NCBI RefSeq assembly: GCF_000701465.1
Contig: NZ_JNIY01000005.1
Span: 1-64,000 of the forward strand
Source of the DNA: Paraoerskovia marina DSM 21750
GTDB lineage: Bacteria > Actinomycetota > Actinomycetes > Actinomycetales > Cellulomonadaceae
DNA length: 64,000 nt
Direction: 5' to 3'
The notes under the pieces are model-generated. The model worked only from the letters and a program-made list of their open reading frames with translations, had not been told where the DNA came from and made no database searches. The first letter of the stretch is position 1. Each line of letters starts with the position of its first letter. Both the position numbers and the translations under genes were made by a program. Positions 9,005 to 17,668 of the stretch are shown here, in pieces.

Positions 9005-10638
9005 TGTCCCCGCGGGCACGGGTCGCGGTCCAGTCTCTTGCCGGTGCCGCCGCGATGATCACCGTCGTCACGCTGATCAGTCGCGCACTGGGCTTCCTGC
9101 GCTGGGGCGTCCAGGCCGGCCAGGTCGGGTCGGACAACCCCGTGGCGGAGGCCTACTCCACCGCCAACCTGCTCCCGAACGTCCTGTTCGAGGTGGCAGC
9201 GGGCGGGGCCCTGGCCGGTGCGGTGATCCCGCTCCTCGCCGGTCCGATCGCCCGCAGCTCGCGCGTCGAGGTCTCACGCACGGCATCGGCGCTCCTGTGC
9301 TGGAGCCTGCTCGTCCTGGTTCCGCTCGGCGGTCTCGTCGCGGTCTTCGCGGGGCCGCTCGTCGACCTCGTCGTCGTCGCCGTCGGCGGCGCGGCTGTCG
9401 AGTCCGGCACGGCGGAGCTCGCGACGGGGTTCCTCCGGGTCTTCGCCCTGCAGATCCCGCTCTACGGCGTCGGGATCGTCATGTCCGGCGTGCTGCAGGC
9501 GCACCGTCGGTTCTTCTGGCCCGCCGCCGCGCCGATGTTCTCCTCGGTCGTCGTCATCGTCGCGTACTTCGTCTACGGAAGCCTGGTCGGCTCGGCGCCG
9601 GAGACCGCGGCCGAGGCGTCCGACACGGCACTGGCATGGCTCGCCTGGGGCACGACCGCGGGTGTCGCCGCCATGAGCCTTCCCCTGGTCGTGCCCGCGA
9701 TGCGTACGGGGGTCAGGCTGCGACCCACCCTGCAATTCGCACCGGGCGAGGCGCGCCGCGTGCGGGCTCTCGCGCTGGCAGGGATCGGTGGGCTGGCAGC
9801 CCAGCAGGTGTCCGTCGTCGCGGTGATGCTGGCGGCGAACCGGTACGGCGGCCCCGGGTCCGGGACCTTCCCCGTCTACACGTACACCCAGGCGGTCTAC
9901 TGGCTCCCGTTCGCCCTGCTCGCGGTCCCGCTGGCCACGAGTGCCTTTCCTCGCATCGCCGAGCGTGCCGCGGCGGACGACCTCCCGGGCCTGGGACGAC
10001 TGTTCTCGCGCACGACGCGGACCATGCTGACGATCGTCGCGGCCGGGGTCGCCGGGGTGATCGCCGCCTCGGGCGCGGTCGAGGCGGTCTTCGCGACGTT
10101 CGCCGACGGAACCGTCTCCGGCATGGGGGCGGGCCTGGCGTGGATGGCGCCCGGGCTCCTGGGCTATGCGCTCATCTTCCACGTCTCACGAGCGCTGTAC
10201 TCGGTCGACCACGGACGAGCCGCCGTCGTCGCGACCAGTGCGGGATGGTTCGTCGTCTCGGTCCTGGCGTTCGTCCTCCCGGCGATCGTGCTGGGCGACG
10301 ACAGGAACCGGGAGACCACGCTCGTCCTGCTCGGAGCGGCGAACACCGTCGGCATGACCGTGGCGGCCGTGCTGCTTCTCGCGGCCGCGCACCGACACCT
10401 TGGCGACGAGGCGATGCGCGGTACCGGGCGCACCACGGTCGTCATCACGCTCGGGGGTGCGCTCGGCGCAGCCGCGGGTGCAGCGCTCAACCGCCTCGTC
10501 CTCCCGGACGACGCGTCGTTCGTGGTGGGCGCCCTGGTCGGTCTGCTGGCAGGCGTCGTCGGGGCGGGGATCGTCCTGGCCGTCTCGTGGGTGGCGGACC
10601 GGCGGGCGCTCGCCGCCGTCCTCGGAGGAGAAGCATGA
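9004..10638 (+). CDS. murJ: MurJ-family lipid II flippase
   Basis: 544 aa integral membrane protein of the MOP exporter superfamily with about 14 hydrophobic helices. The N-terminal region (TLISRALGFLRWGVQAGQVG and AYSTANLLPNVLFEVAAGG) is the MurJ/MviN signature. Unlike mycobacterial MurJ it has no C-terminal pseudokinase domain, ending soon after the last helices. The ATG overlaps the preceding stop (TGATG). The neighbourhood (SteA/SteB, MraY-like enzyme, GT4) supports a role in flipping a polyprenyl-linked cell-wall precursor; whether it is the sole lipid II flippase depends on paralogues outside the window. Confidence 0.88.
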   Translation: MSPRARVAVQSLAGAAAMITVVTLISRALGFLRWGVQAGQVGSDNPVAEAYSTANLLPNVLFEVAAGGALAGAVIPLLAGPIARSSRVEVSRTASALLCWSLLVLVPLGGLVAVFAGPLVDLVVVAVGGAAVESGTAELATGFLRVFALQIPLYGVGIVMSGVLQAHRRFFWPAAAPMFSSVVVIVAYFVYGSLVGSAPETAAEASDTALAWLAWGTTAGVAAMSLPLVVPAMRTGVRLRPTLQFAPGEARRVRALALAGIGGLAAQQVSVVAVMLAANRYGGPGSGTFPVYTYTQAVYWLPFALLAVPLATSAFPRIAERAAADDLPGLGRLFSRTTRTMLTIVAAGVAGVIAASGAVEAVFATFADGTVSGMGAGLAWMAPGLLGYALIFHVSRALYSVDHGRAAVVATSAGWFVVSVLAFVLPAIVLGDDRNRETTLVLLGAANTVGMTVAAVLLLAAAHRHLGDEAMRGTGRTTVVITLGGALGAAAGAALNRLVLPDDASFVVGALVGLLAGVVGAGIVLAVSWVADRRALAAVLGGEA

Positions 10639-11735
10639 GAGTCGTCCAGGTGCTGGGTTCGAGCGCAGGGGGCGTCGCGCGCCACGTGGCGCAGGTGGCG
10701 CAGGCGCTGACCGGCGCGGGGATCGACACGCGTGTCGTGGGTCCGCGCTCGGTCGAGGCGCTCGCTGCGCCTCCCGGGGTGCCGTTCGCCGCCGTCGAGA
10801 TCACGGACCGACCTCGTCCCGCCGACGTCGCGGCGACGACGGCGCTGCGGCGTGCGGTCGTGGGCGCCGACGTCGTCCACGCGCACGGCCTGCGCGCCGG
10901 GGCGTTGGTCGTGCTCGCCACGCGTGGGCTGCGTGCACGGCCGCGCATCGTCGTCACGGTGCACAACCTGCCGGTCGGCTCCCGGGCGGTGCGTGGCGTC
11001 TCCGCGGTCCTCGAACGCATCGTCGCCCGGGGCTCCGACGTCGTGCTCGGGGTATCCGGAGATCTTGTCGACGCGATGGCCGCCCGTGGAGCCCGTGACG
11101 TCGCGCGGGCGCTCGTCCCCGCGCCGAGCCTTGCCGACGGGCCGGTGCCCGAGAGCGAGCGGCCTCGGGCCGTCGCGTCGGTGCGTGAGGAGCTGGGCAT
11201 CGACCCGGACGAGGGGCTCGTGGTGACGGTTGCCCGGCTGGCGCCCCAGAAGGGTCTCTCGACGCTCGTCGACGCCGCAGCCATGATCGACCACGACGCC
11301 ACGTGGGTGGTCGCAGGGGACGGTCCGCTGAGGGAGGAGCTGCTCGGGCGCGCCGTCGACCGCGGTGCGCCCGTGAGCCTTCTCGGCCGACGAGACGACG
11401 TCGACCGGCTCCTGCTCGCGGCGGACGTCGTGGTCAGCGCGGCCGTGTGGGAGGGGCAGCCCATCGGCGTCCAGGAGGCGCTGGGGGCGGGTGCCGCTCT
11501 CGTCGTGACGGACGCGGGGGGCACCTGTGAGGTCACGGGGGACGCCGCCCGTGTCGTCCCTGTCGGGGACGCACGGGGCCTGGCCGACGCCGTCGGGCAC
11601 CTCCTGGGGGACGAGGCCGAGCGTGACCGGCTCCGTTCCGCGGCCCGCGACCGGTTCCTGGCCCTGCCCAGGGTCGAGGACGTCGTCGGACAGCTCCTGC
11701 GTGCATACGCGGGCGGGACGAGCGTCACCTCCTAG
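10635..11735 (+). CDS. GT4-family glycosyltransferase
   Basis: 366 aa, GT-B fold. The N-terminal acceptor domain begins [16 protein letters not shown], with HAHGLRAG near residue 80. The C-terminal donor domain contains [10 protein letters not shown] near residue 200 and the EX7E-type motif [14 protein letters not shown] near residue 275. It overlaps murJ by 4 nt (ATGA), ending the envelope subcluster that starts at steA. Sugar donor and acceptor are unknown. Because it is co-translated with a flippase and an MraY-like transferase, a lipid-linked or secreted glycan is a reasonable guess. Confidence 0.83.
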   Translation: MRVVQVLGSSAGGVARHVAQVAQALTGAGIDTRVVGPRSVEALAAPPGVPFAAVEITDRPRPADVAATTALRRAVVGADVVHAHGLRAGALVVLATRGLRARPRIVVTVHNLPVGSRAVRGVSAVLERIVARGSDVVLGVSGDLVDAMAARGARDVARALVPAPSLADGPVPESERPRAVASVREELGIDPDEGLVVTVARLAPQKGLSTLVDAAAMIDHDATWVVAGDGPLREELLGRAVDRGAPVSLLGRRDDVDRLLLAADVVVSAAVWEGQPIGVQEALGAGAALVVTDAGGTCEVTGDAARVVPVGDARGLADAVGHLLGDEAERDRLRSAARDRFLALPRVEDVVGQLLRAYAGGTSVTS

Positions 11736-11762
11736 TGGACGGGCGCGTCCGCCATCCACTGT

Positions 11763-11768
11763 TAGCAT
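11763..11768 (+). promoter_or_regulatory. -10 element (TAGCAT) for pyrG
   Basis: TAGCAT ends 8 nt before the pyrG GTG, so the transcript would be leaderless or carry only one or two untranslated bases; GGAG in that interval could instead be a Shine-Dalgarno sequence for a longer read-through transcript. Confidence 0.45.
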
Positions 11769-11776
11769 GGAGTTCC

Positions 11777-13456
11777 GTGGCAGACCCTTTGATCCAGACC
11801 CCCAGCCCCCTCGACTCCGGCGCCGACGCGCGCCACACGACGCGGCACATCTTCGTGACCGGAGGCGTCGCCTCCTCGCTCGGCAAGGGACTGACGGCTT
11901 CCAGCCTCGGCCGTCTGCTGCGCAGCCGTGGACTTCGCGTCACGATGCAGAAGCTCGACCCGTACCTCAACGTCGACCCGGGGACGATGAACCCGTTCCA
12001 GCACGGTGAGGTCTTCGTGACCGAGGACGGGGCGGAGACGGACCTCGACATCGGTCACTACGAGCGTTTCCTCGACAACGACCTCCCCGCCTCCGCGAAC
12101 GTGACGACCGGCCAGGTGTACTCCCAGGTCATCGCCAAGGAGCGCCGCGGCGAGTACCTCGGTGACACCGTGCAGGTCATCCCGCACATCACCGACGAGA
12201 TCAAGTCGCGGATGCGCGCCCAGGCCGGTGCCGACTACGACGTGATCATCACCGAGGTCGGTGGCACGGTCGGCGACATCGAGTCCCAGCCGTTCCTCGA
12301 GGCTGCGCGGCAGATCCGCCACGAGCTCGGTCGCGACGACTGCTTCTTCCTGCACGTCTCGCTCGTGCCGTACATCGGCCCCTCGGGCGAGCTCAAGACC
12401 AAGCCGACGCAGCACTCGGTCGCCGCGCTGCGGTCGATCGGCATCCAGCCCGACGCACTCGTGCTGCGGGCCGACCGCGAGGTGCCCGAGTCGGTCAAGC
12501 GGAAGATCGCGCTCATGTGCGACGTGGACAACGAGGCCGTCGTCGCCGCCGTCGACGCGCCAAGCATCTACGACATCCCGCGGGTCCTGCACGGCGAAGG
12601 GCTCGACGCCTACGTCGTCCGTCGGCTCGGGCTCTCGCACGGAGACGTCGACTGGGACGGCTGGACGGAGCTGCTCGAGCGCGTGCACCGCCCGGCGCAC
12701 CAGGTCGAGATCGCCCTCGTCGGCAAGTACATCGACCTGCCCGACGCGTACCTGTCGGTGACCGAGGCGCTCCGCGCCGGCGGGTTCGACAACGACGCCA
12801 AGGTCTCGATCCGCTGGGTGACCTCGGACGACTGCCAGACTCCCGAGGGAGCGGACGACGCTCTCAGCGGTGTGGACGCGATCCTCGTCCCCGGCGGCTT
12901 CGGCGTCCGGGGCATCGAGGGGAAGCTCGGCGCGCTTCGCTGGGCGCGCGAGAACAAGGTGCCGACGCTGGGCATCTGCCTCGGACTCCAGTCGATGGTG
13001 ATCGAGTACGCCCGCAACGTCGTCGGCATCGCGGACGCGTCGTCGACGGAGTTCGACCCCGACACGGCGCACCCGCTGGTTGCCACGATGGCGGAGCAGA
13101 TCGAGTTCGTCGGCGGCAAGGGTGACATGGGTGGCACTATGCGTCTCGGCGCGTACGACGCCGCTCTCGCCCCGGGGTCGGTCGCTGCCGTGGCCTACGG
13201 TTCTGAGCTGGTCTCGGAGCGCCACCGTCACCGCTACGAGGTGAACAACGCCTACCGGTCGCAGCTCGAGGACGCCGGCCTGGTGATCTCCGGGACGTCT
13301 CCGGACGGCTCGCTCGTCGAGTTCGTGGAGCTGCCCCGGGACGTCCACCCGTACTACGTCAGCACGCAGGCGCACCCCGAGTTCAAGTCGCGCCCCACGC
13401 GCGCCCACCCGTTGTTCTCTGGCCTGGTCGCCGCGGCGGTCGAGGCCCAGCGGTGA
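11777..13456 (+). CDS. pyrG: CTP synthase
   Basis: 559 aa. N-terminal synthetase domain with the ATP loop [20 protein letters not shown] near residue 25 and [11 protein letters not shown] near residue 160. C-terminal class I glutamine amidotransferase with the nucleophile in GICLGLQS (Cys about 401) and the His-Glu pair in QAHPEF near residue 538. It makes CTP from UTP, glutamine and ATP. GTG at 11777 is chosen from homologue length and the GGAG upstream; the GTG at 11735 would add an unconserved extension. The stop overlaps the NUDIX gene. Order pyrG-NUDIX is as in mycobacteria (Rv1699-Rv1700). Confidence 0.96.
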   Translation: MADPLIQTPSPLDSGADARHTTRHIFVTGGVASSLGKGLTASSLGRLLRSRGLRVTMQKLDPYLNVDPGTMNPFQHGEVFVTEDGAETDLDIGHYERFLDNDLPASANVTTGQVYSQVIAKERRGEYLGDTVQVIPHITDEIKSRMRAQAGADYDVIITEVGGTVGDIESQPFLEAARQIRHELGRDDCFFLHVSLVPYIGPSGELKTKPTQHSVAALRSIGIQPDALVLRADREVPESVKRKIALMCDVDNEAVVAAVDAPSIYDIPRVLHGEGLDAYVVRRLGLSHGDVDWDGWTELLERVHRPAHQVEIALVGKYIDLPDAYLSVTEALRAGGFDNDAKVSIRWVTSDDCQTPEGADDALSGVDAILVPGGFGVRGIEGKLGALRWARENKVPTLGICLGLQSMVIEYARNVVGIADASSTEFDPDTAHPLVATMAEQIEFVGGKGDMGGTMRLGAYDAALAPGSVAAVAYGSELVSERHRHRYEVNNAYRSQLEDAGLVISGTSPDGSLVEFVELPRDVHPYYVSTQAHPEFKSRPTRAHPLFSGLVAAAVEAQR

Positions 13457-14109
13457 GCGCGCCGCTCGCGGACGAGCCGGCGCGGCGCACCGTCCGCGAG
13501 CGGCGGCTGGTCCATCGGGGGCCGATCTGGGATGTCGTCGCGGACGACGTCGAGCTGAACCCGGGCGTCGTCGTCACCCGCGAGGTGATCGATCACCCCG
13601 GTGCGGTGGCGATCGTCGCGCTGGACCCCGACGACCGTGTCCTGCTCCAGCGGCAGTACCGGCACCCCGCGGGCCTCGAGATGTGGGAGCCGCCTGCGGG
13701 ACTCCTGGACGTCGTGGGTGAGGACGCGCTCACCGCGGCGCAGCGCGAGCTCTACGAGGAGGCCGACCTGCGCGCGACGCGCTGGGACCTCCTCGTCGAC
13801 TACTCGACGACACCGGGCGGGTCGACGGAGGCCCTCCGCGTGTTCCTCGCGCGTGATCTCGTCGAGGTTCCCGCCGCCGAGCGCTTCGAGCGGGAGCACG
13901 AGGAGGCCGGCATGCCGGCACGGTGGCTTCCGCTCGAGGAGGCTGTCGACGCGGTGCTCACGGGCGGCCTGCACAACCCCAACACCGTGGTGGGCGTCCT
14001 CGCCGCGGCTCAGGCACGCGCCCGCGGCTGGTCGACGCTCCGTCCGGCCGAGACGCCGTGGCCACAGCGACGCCGGTACGTGATGGCGGACGTCGACCCG
14101 CGCGCCTGA
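13453..14109 (+). CDS. NUDIX hydrolase, ADP-ribose pyrophosphatase type
   Basis: 218 aa. Nudix box around residues 76-100: [15 protein letters not shown] then RELYEEADL. It has one extra residue between the first Gly and Glu, and Ala-Asp in place of the usual final x-Gly, like the atypical box of the M. tuberculosis ADP-ribose pyrophosphatase Rv1700. The motif [10 protein letters not shown] before it is typical of ADP-sugar hydrolases. It overlaps pyrG by 4 nt and ends 3 bases before the stop of the convergent ctaA gene. Confidence 0.88.
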   Translation: MSAPLADEPARRTVRERRLVHRGPIWDVVADDVELNPGVVVTREVIDHPGAVAIVALDPDDRVLLQRQYRHPAGLEMWEPPAGLLDVVGEDALTAAQRELYEEADLRATRWDLLVDYSTTPGGSTEALRVFLARDLVEVPAAERFEREHEEAGMPARWLPLEEAVDAVLTGGLHNPNTVVGVLAAAQARARGWSTLRPAETPWPQRRRYVMADVDPRA

Positions 14110-14112
14110 GGG

Positions 14113-15039
14113 TCAGAGCGCCTCGCGCACGCGCATCGTGAGCGGAACCTTCACGACCCCTGCGACGAGAAGTGCCGCGCCGAGCATGTGGAGCCCGACG
14201 AGCAGCGCGGGGAGCCCGGTGAAGTACTGCACGTAGCCGATCAGGCCCTGCCCGAGCGTGATCACCACGACGATCCAGAGCGCCTTCGTCACGGCCTGCG
14301 GCGCGTTCGTGCGGAAGGCGACCACGAGGGTCACCGCGAGCACGGCGAGGAAGATCCACACGAAAGCGGCGTGAAGCTTGGTCATCAGCGCGGGGTCGAC
14401 CCCGATGCGGTAGGCGATCTCGTCGTCCCCGCTGTGCGGACCCGCCCCGGTGACGATCACACCCAGGACGACGACCGGCACCATCAGCACGACGAGCCAC
14501 GTGCCGAGCGTGTGCAGAGCGGGTTCCACGACCCGTCGCGGCGGCGCGTCGCCCTCGCCGGAGCGGTGCAGCAGAAGTGCCGAGACGGCGACCAGGCACG
14601 CCGAGATCACGAAGTGCAGCGAGACCAGCCCGGGGTGGAGGTGGAGCAGCACGAGGATTCCGCCGAGCAGGGCCTGGGCGACGACGCCGACGAGCGGGAC
14701 GAGACCGAGCAGTCGGTAGGCGCGCGAGCGGCTGCGGTCGGTGCAGACGAGCAGGACGACCGCGATGGCGAGAACACCCAGGACCCCGGTGATCGTCCGG
14801 TTCCCGAACTCGATGTACTGGTGGTACGACGTCTCGGGGTGGAACGCCGCGGTGAACTGACCGGGTTCGCACTCGGGCCACGTCGAGCAGCCGAGCCCCG
14901 ACCCGGTGAGGCGGACCGCCCCGCCGGTCACGATGATGCCGATCTGGACGACGAGGTTCGCGACCAGGACTCCGTGCGTCCAGGGGCGGAAGCGTGCCAG
15001 CCAGTCGGTCTGCGGGGGCGTCTGCGTGGGCGTGCTCAC
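14113..15039 (-). CDS. ctaA: Heme A synthase (COX15/CtaA)
   Basis: 308 aa polytopic membrane protein with about eight helices. The N-terminal GGAVRLTGSGLGCSTWPECEPG carries the conserved paired cysteines of the first loop, followed by HQYIEFGNRTITG with the family's E-x-x-x-R signature. Conserved His residues lie in helices 2, 4, 6 and 8 (for example LVSLHFVISACLV and MTKLHAAFVWI). It oxidises heme O to heme A for aa3 cytochrome oxidase. The GTG start has a -10 element (TACGGT) 6 nt upstream and no Shine-Dalgarno, so it is probably translated from a leaderless mRNA. ctaA beside an ABC exporter and the suf operon is conserved in actinobacteria. Confidence 0.93.
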   Translation of the reverse strand: MSTPTQTPPQTDWLARFRPWTHGVLVANLVVQIGIIVTGGAVRLTGSGLGCSTWPECEPGQFTAAFHPETSYHQYIEFGNRTITGVLGVLAIAVVLLVCTDRSRSRAYRLLGLVPLVGVVAQALLGGILVLLHLHPGLVSLHFVISACLVAVSALLLHRSGEGDAPPRRVVEPALHTLGTWLVVLMVPVVVLGVIVTGAGPHSGDDEIAYRIGVDPALMTKLHAAFVWIFLAVLAVTLVVAFRTNAPQAVTKALWIVVVITLGQGLIGYVQYFTGLPALLVGLHMLGAALLVAGVVKVPLTMRVREAL

Positions 15040-15045
15040 GCCTCT

Positions 15046-15051
15046 ACCGTA
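15046..15051 (-). promoter_or_regulatory. Leaderless -10 element for ctaA (TACGGT)
   Basis: On the minus strand TACGGT is followed by exactly 6 nt and then the GTG start of ctaA. No ribosome-binding site is present. Confidence 0.6.
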
Positions 15052-15125
15052 ATCGGTCCGAGGCGCGTTCCCGGCGCCCGCGGGTGTGACGTCGGCCCGG
15101 GATCCTCAGCTGTCGTGCCGGCGAC

Positions 15126-15881
15126 CTACTGCCAGCGGAACGTCCTCGCGGTCAGAACCGACAGTGCGGCCGCCCAGAGCGCAAGGATCGCCAGCGAGCC
15201 GAGCGCGAACGTCCCGTCGACGAGCGCCGCCGACATCGCCTCGGCGAGCGCGCCCGACGGCAGTGCCGAGACGATCGGGCCGAGGGCCCCCGGCAGGTGG
15301 TCGGCGGGGATGATGACTCCTCCGCCGAGCGCGAGAAGGATCAGGACCAGGTTGGCGACCGCCAGCACGCCCTCCGCGCGCATCGTGCCGGCGATGAGCA
15401 GGGCAAGAGCGGTGAACGCCGCGGTACCGAGCAGGACCGCCACGAGCGCCGGGAGGAGACCGGAAGGGTCGGGGGACCATCCGAGGAGGAGCGCGGTCGT
15501 GGCGAGCACGAGGACCTGGACGACCTCTACGGCGAGGACCCCCAGCACCTTCCCGGCGACGAGTCCGCCGCGGCCCAGGGGAGTCGTGGCCAGGAGCCGG
15601 AGCACCCCGTTGCGACGGTCGAAGGCCGTCGCGATGGCCTGTGACGTGAACGCGGTCGCCATGACGGCCAGGGCGAGCACGCCCGGCGTCACGTAGTCGA
15701 CCCGGGACAGGCCGCCCGTGTCCATCGAGACGACGTCGGTCGCCACGAGGCCGACGAGCACGATGGCGGGCAGGATGATGGTGACGAGGAGCTGCTCGCC
15801 GTTGCGCAGGATCGCGCGCGTCTCGAACGTCGCCTGCGCGAAGATGCGCCGTGACGCGGGAGCCGGCGTGGAGGTCGTCAT
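15126..15881 (-). CDS. ABC-2 type transporter permease
   Basis: 251 aa with six predicted membrane helices. The family pattern RRNGVLRLLATTPLGRGGLVAGK sits in the loop near residue 90, as in drug/lipid ABC-2 exporters. It overlaps the upstream ATPase gene by 4 nt (ATGA), so the two form one exporter (half-transporters of the ATPase plus permease type). In mycobacteria the equivalent genes (Rv1457c-Rv1458c) lie between ctaA and sufR. The substrate is unknown. Confidence 0.85.
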   Translation of the reverse strand: MTTSTPAPASRRIFAQATFETRAILRNGEQLLVTIILPAIVLVGLVATDVVSMDTGGLSRVDYVTPGVLALAVMATAFTSQAIATAFDRRNGVLRLLATTPLGRGGLVAGKVLGVLAVEVVQVLVLATTALLLGWSPDPSGLLPALVAVLLGTAAFTALALLIAGTMRAEGVLAVANLVLILLALGGGVIIPADHLPGALGPIVSALPSGALAEAMSAALVDGTFALGSLAILALWAAALSVLTARTFRWQ

Positions 15882-16807
15882 CGCAGGGTCCGTCCGGTGA
15901 GTTCCAGGAAGACGTCCTCGAGCGTGCGCTGGCCCGTGCTGATGCGGTGGGCGAGCGCGTCCGCCTGCACGAGCCAGGTCGTCGTCGCAAGGAGGGCGGC
16001 GGGGGTGACCTCACCGTGCAGGAGGTAGACGCCGGGGGACTCCTCGACGGCGTTCCAGTCGGACCCCGTGTCCTGGGAGAGCAGGCTCGCCGCGCTCGCG
16101 ACGTCGAGGCCCGTGGACGTCTCGACGCGGATCGTCTGTTCGCGGCCCGCCAGGAGCTGCTCCGTCGTCCCCTCGGCGACGACGGAACCGTGGTCGACGA
16201 CGTAGACGTGGTCGGCGAGGTTCTCGGCCTCGTCCATGAGGTGGGTGGTGAGCACGATGGCGACGCCCGTGTCCCGGAGCTCACGCACGAGGTCCCAGAC
16301 GGCGCGGCGGCTCTGCGGGTCGAGTCCGGCACTCGGTTCGTCGAGGAAGACGAGCTCCGGACGGCCGACGACGGCGATCGCGAGGGCGAGGCGCTGGCGC
16401 TGCCCGCCCGAGAGCCGACGGACCGTCGTGCCGGCGAAGCCTGCCAGGCCGAGCCTGTCGACGAGGTCGTCGACGGAGCGGGGACGGGCGTACATCGTGG
16501 AGACGTGCGTGAGCACCTCGAGGGCGCGCGCGCCCGAGGGGAGTCCGCCGTCCTGGAGCATGACGCCGACGCGTGCACGGGCTGCCGAGGCCTCGGCAGC
16601 CGGGTCCGTGCCGAGGACCCGGATCTCGCCCGAGTCCGGCGTCCGGAGGCCCTCGCAGCACTCGATCGTCGTCGTCTTGCCCGCGCCGTTCGGACCGAGC
16701 ACCGCCGTGACCTGGCCGGCGTGCGCCTCCATGCTCAACCGGTCGACGACGGGGCGGCCGGCATAGCTCTTCGTCAGGTCGCGGACGACGAGGGCGGGAT
16801 TGCTCAC
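15878..16807 (-). CDS. ABC transporter ATP-binding protein (ABC-2 exporter)
   Basis: 309 aa. Walker A GPNGAGKT near residue 38, Q-loop MLQDGGLP near residue 85, signature LSGGQRQRLALA near residue 135, Walker B LVFLDEPSAGLD near residue 153 and the switch His in TTHLMDEAE near residue 188, followed by an extra C-terminal domain of about 90 residues typical of DrrA/CcmA-like exporters. The GTG start follows a TAGACT -10 element by 6 nt without a ribosome-binding site. It is divergent from sufR across a 134-bp region containing three inverted repeats. Confidence 0.9.
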   Translation of the reverse strand: MSNPALVVRDLTKSYAGRPVVDRLSMEAHAGQVTAVLGPNGAGKTTTIECCEGLRTPDSGEIRVLGTDPAAEASAARARVGVMLQDGGLPSGARALEVLTHVSTMYARPRSVDDLVDRLGLAGFAGTTVRRLSGGQRQRLALAIAVVGRPELVFLDEPSAGLDPQSRRAVWDLVRELRDTGVAIVLTTHLMDEAENLADHVYVVDHGSVVAEGTTEQLLAGREQTIRVETSTGLDVASAASLLSQDTGSDWNAVEESPGVYLLHGEVTPAALLATTTWLVQADALAHRISTGQRTLEDVFLELTGRTLR

Positions 16808-16813
16808 TGCGGC

Positions 16814-16819
16814 AGTCTA
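16814..16819 (-). promoter_or_regulatory. Leaderless -10 element for the ABC exporter operon (TAGACT)
   Basis: Minus-strand TAGACT, then 6 nt, then the GTG start at 16807. An 11-bp palindrome ACAGGTCCTGT at 16834-16844 lies just upstream, where a -35 box or operator would be. Confidence 0.6.
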
Positions 16820-16858
16820 GAGGGGTGCGCGGGACAGGTCCTGTGAGGGTCGCCTTGC

Positions 16859-16872
16859 TTGCCAACCGGCAA
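16859..16872. repeat. Inverted repeat in the sufR/ABC divergent region
   Basis: TTGCC-N4-GGCAA. It lies between the ABC-exporter promoter and the 17-bp palindrome at 16896. It could be an operator half of the regulatory region or chance; no binding protein can be assigned. Confidence 0.4.
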
Positions 16873-16895
16873 TTAGAGAACGAGGATGTTGCGAT

Positions 16896-16912
16896 ATGCG
16901 GACTGTCCGCAT
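16896..16912. promoter_or_regulatory. Candidate SufR operator, 17-bp perfect palindrome
   Basis: ATGCGGACTGTCCGCAT is an exact 8-1-8 palindrome centred 38 bp before the sufR ATG. SufR repressors autoregulate suf operons by binding inverted repeats in this position in cyanobacteria, streptomycetes and mycobacteria. This sequence differs from the CAAC-N6-GTTG type reported for cyanobacteria, so the assignment rests on position and symmetry. Confidence 0.55.
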
Positions 16913-16941
16913 TCTTCGACGCGATCAGAGGAGGTGGGGTC

Positions 16942-17667
16942 ATGGAGCACGGTGCCACGCGACAGCTCGACCTCGCCGACACCTCGGACGAGTCGACGCG
17001 CGAGCGTGTCCTGCGTCACGTCGTGACCGACGGGCCGGTCGCCGCCGCCACCCTCGCCTCGACGCTGGGTCTGACGCCCGCGGGTGTCCGTCGGCACCTC
17101 GGGCTTCTCGAGGCAGACGGCCTCATCGCTCCTCACGTCGTGCCCCCGACCGAGGTGCGTCGCGGCCGCCCGGCCCGCCGGTTCGTGGCGACCGAGCACG
17201 GACAGTCGTCGCTCACGGGTGCCTACCCCGAGCTGGCCGGCCAGGCACTGCGCTATCTGCGATCGGCGGGTGGGGACGAGGCCGTCGCCGAGTTCGCCCG
17301 GCTACGGCTCGCGGACCTTGCCTCCCGCCGTGCCAAGGACGTCGACGCGGAGACGGTCGCTGACCGCGTCGTCCAGCTCGCCGACGTCCTCAGCGACGAG
17401 GGGTACGCCGCGAGCGTGCGTCCCACCGGCGGGTCGATGGCCCTGCAGCTCTGCCAGGGGCACTGCCCCATCCAGCACGTGGCGGCGGAGTTTCCCGAAC
17501 TGTGCGAGGCGGAGGCCCGGGTCTTCTCGGAGCTCCTCGGCTCGCACGTGCAGCGTCTCGCCACCCTGGCGGGAGGAGCGCACGCCTGTACCACCAACGT
17601 CCCACTCCCAGTAGACAGCTTGACGACCAGAACGACCCACACCGTCCCCGGAACGCGGAAGGACTGA
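16942..17667 (+). CDS. sufR: SufR, Fe-S cluster-sensing repressor of the suf operon
   Basis: 241 aa. N-terminal DeoR/ArsR-type winged helix (residues about 15-70, [23 protein letters not shown] as helix-turn-helix). The C-terminal sensor region has Cys171, Cys175 and Cys188 (LCQGHC then PELCEAE), plus Cys216, the ligand set expected for a labile cluster. It represses suf genes when holding a cluster and derepresses under iron limitation or oxidative stress in characterised actinobacteria. The ATG at 16942 has a strong AGGAGGT 6 nt upstream. It is separated by a single base from sufB. An N-terminal extension to 16825 would run through the palindrome and is rejected. Confidence 0.92.
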   Translation: MEHGATRQLDLADTSDESTRERVLRHVVTDGPVAAATLASTLGLTPAGVRRHLGLLEADGLIAPHVVPPTEVRRGRPARRFVATEHGQSSLTGAYPELAGQALRYLRSAGGDEAVAEFARLRLADLASRRAKDVDAETVADRVVQLADVLSDEGYAASVRPTGGSMALQLCQGHCPIQHVAAEFPELCEAEARVFSELLGSHVQRLATLAGGAHACTTNVPLPVDSLTTRTTHTVPGTRKD

Positions 17668-17668
17668 C

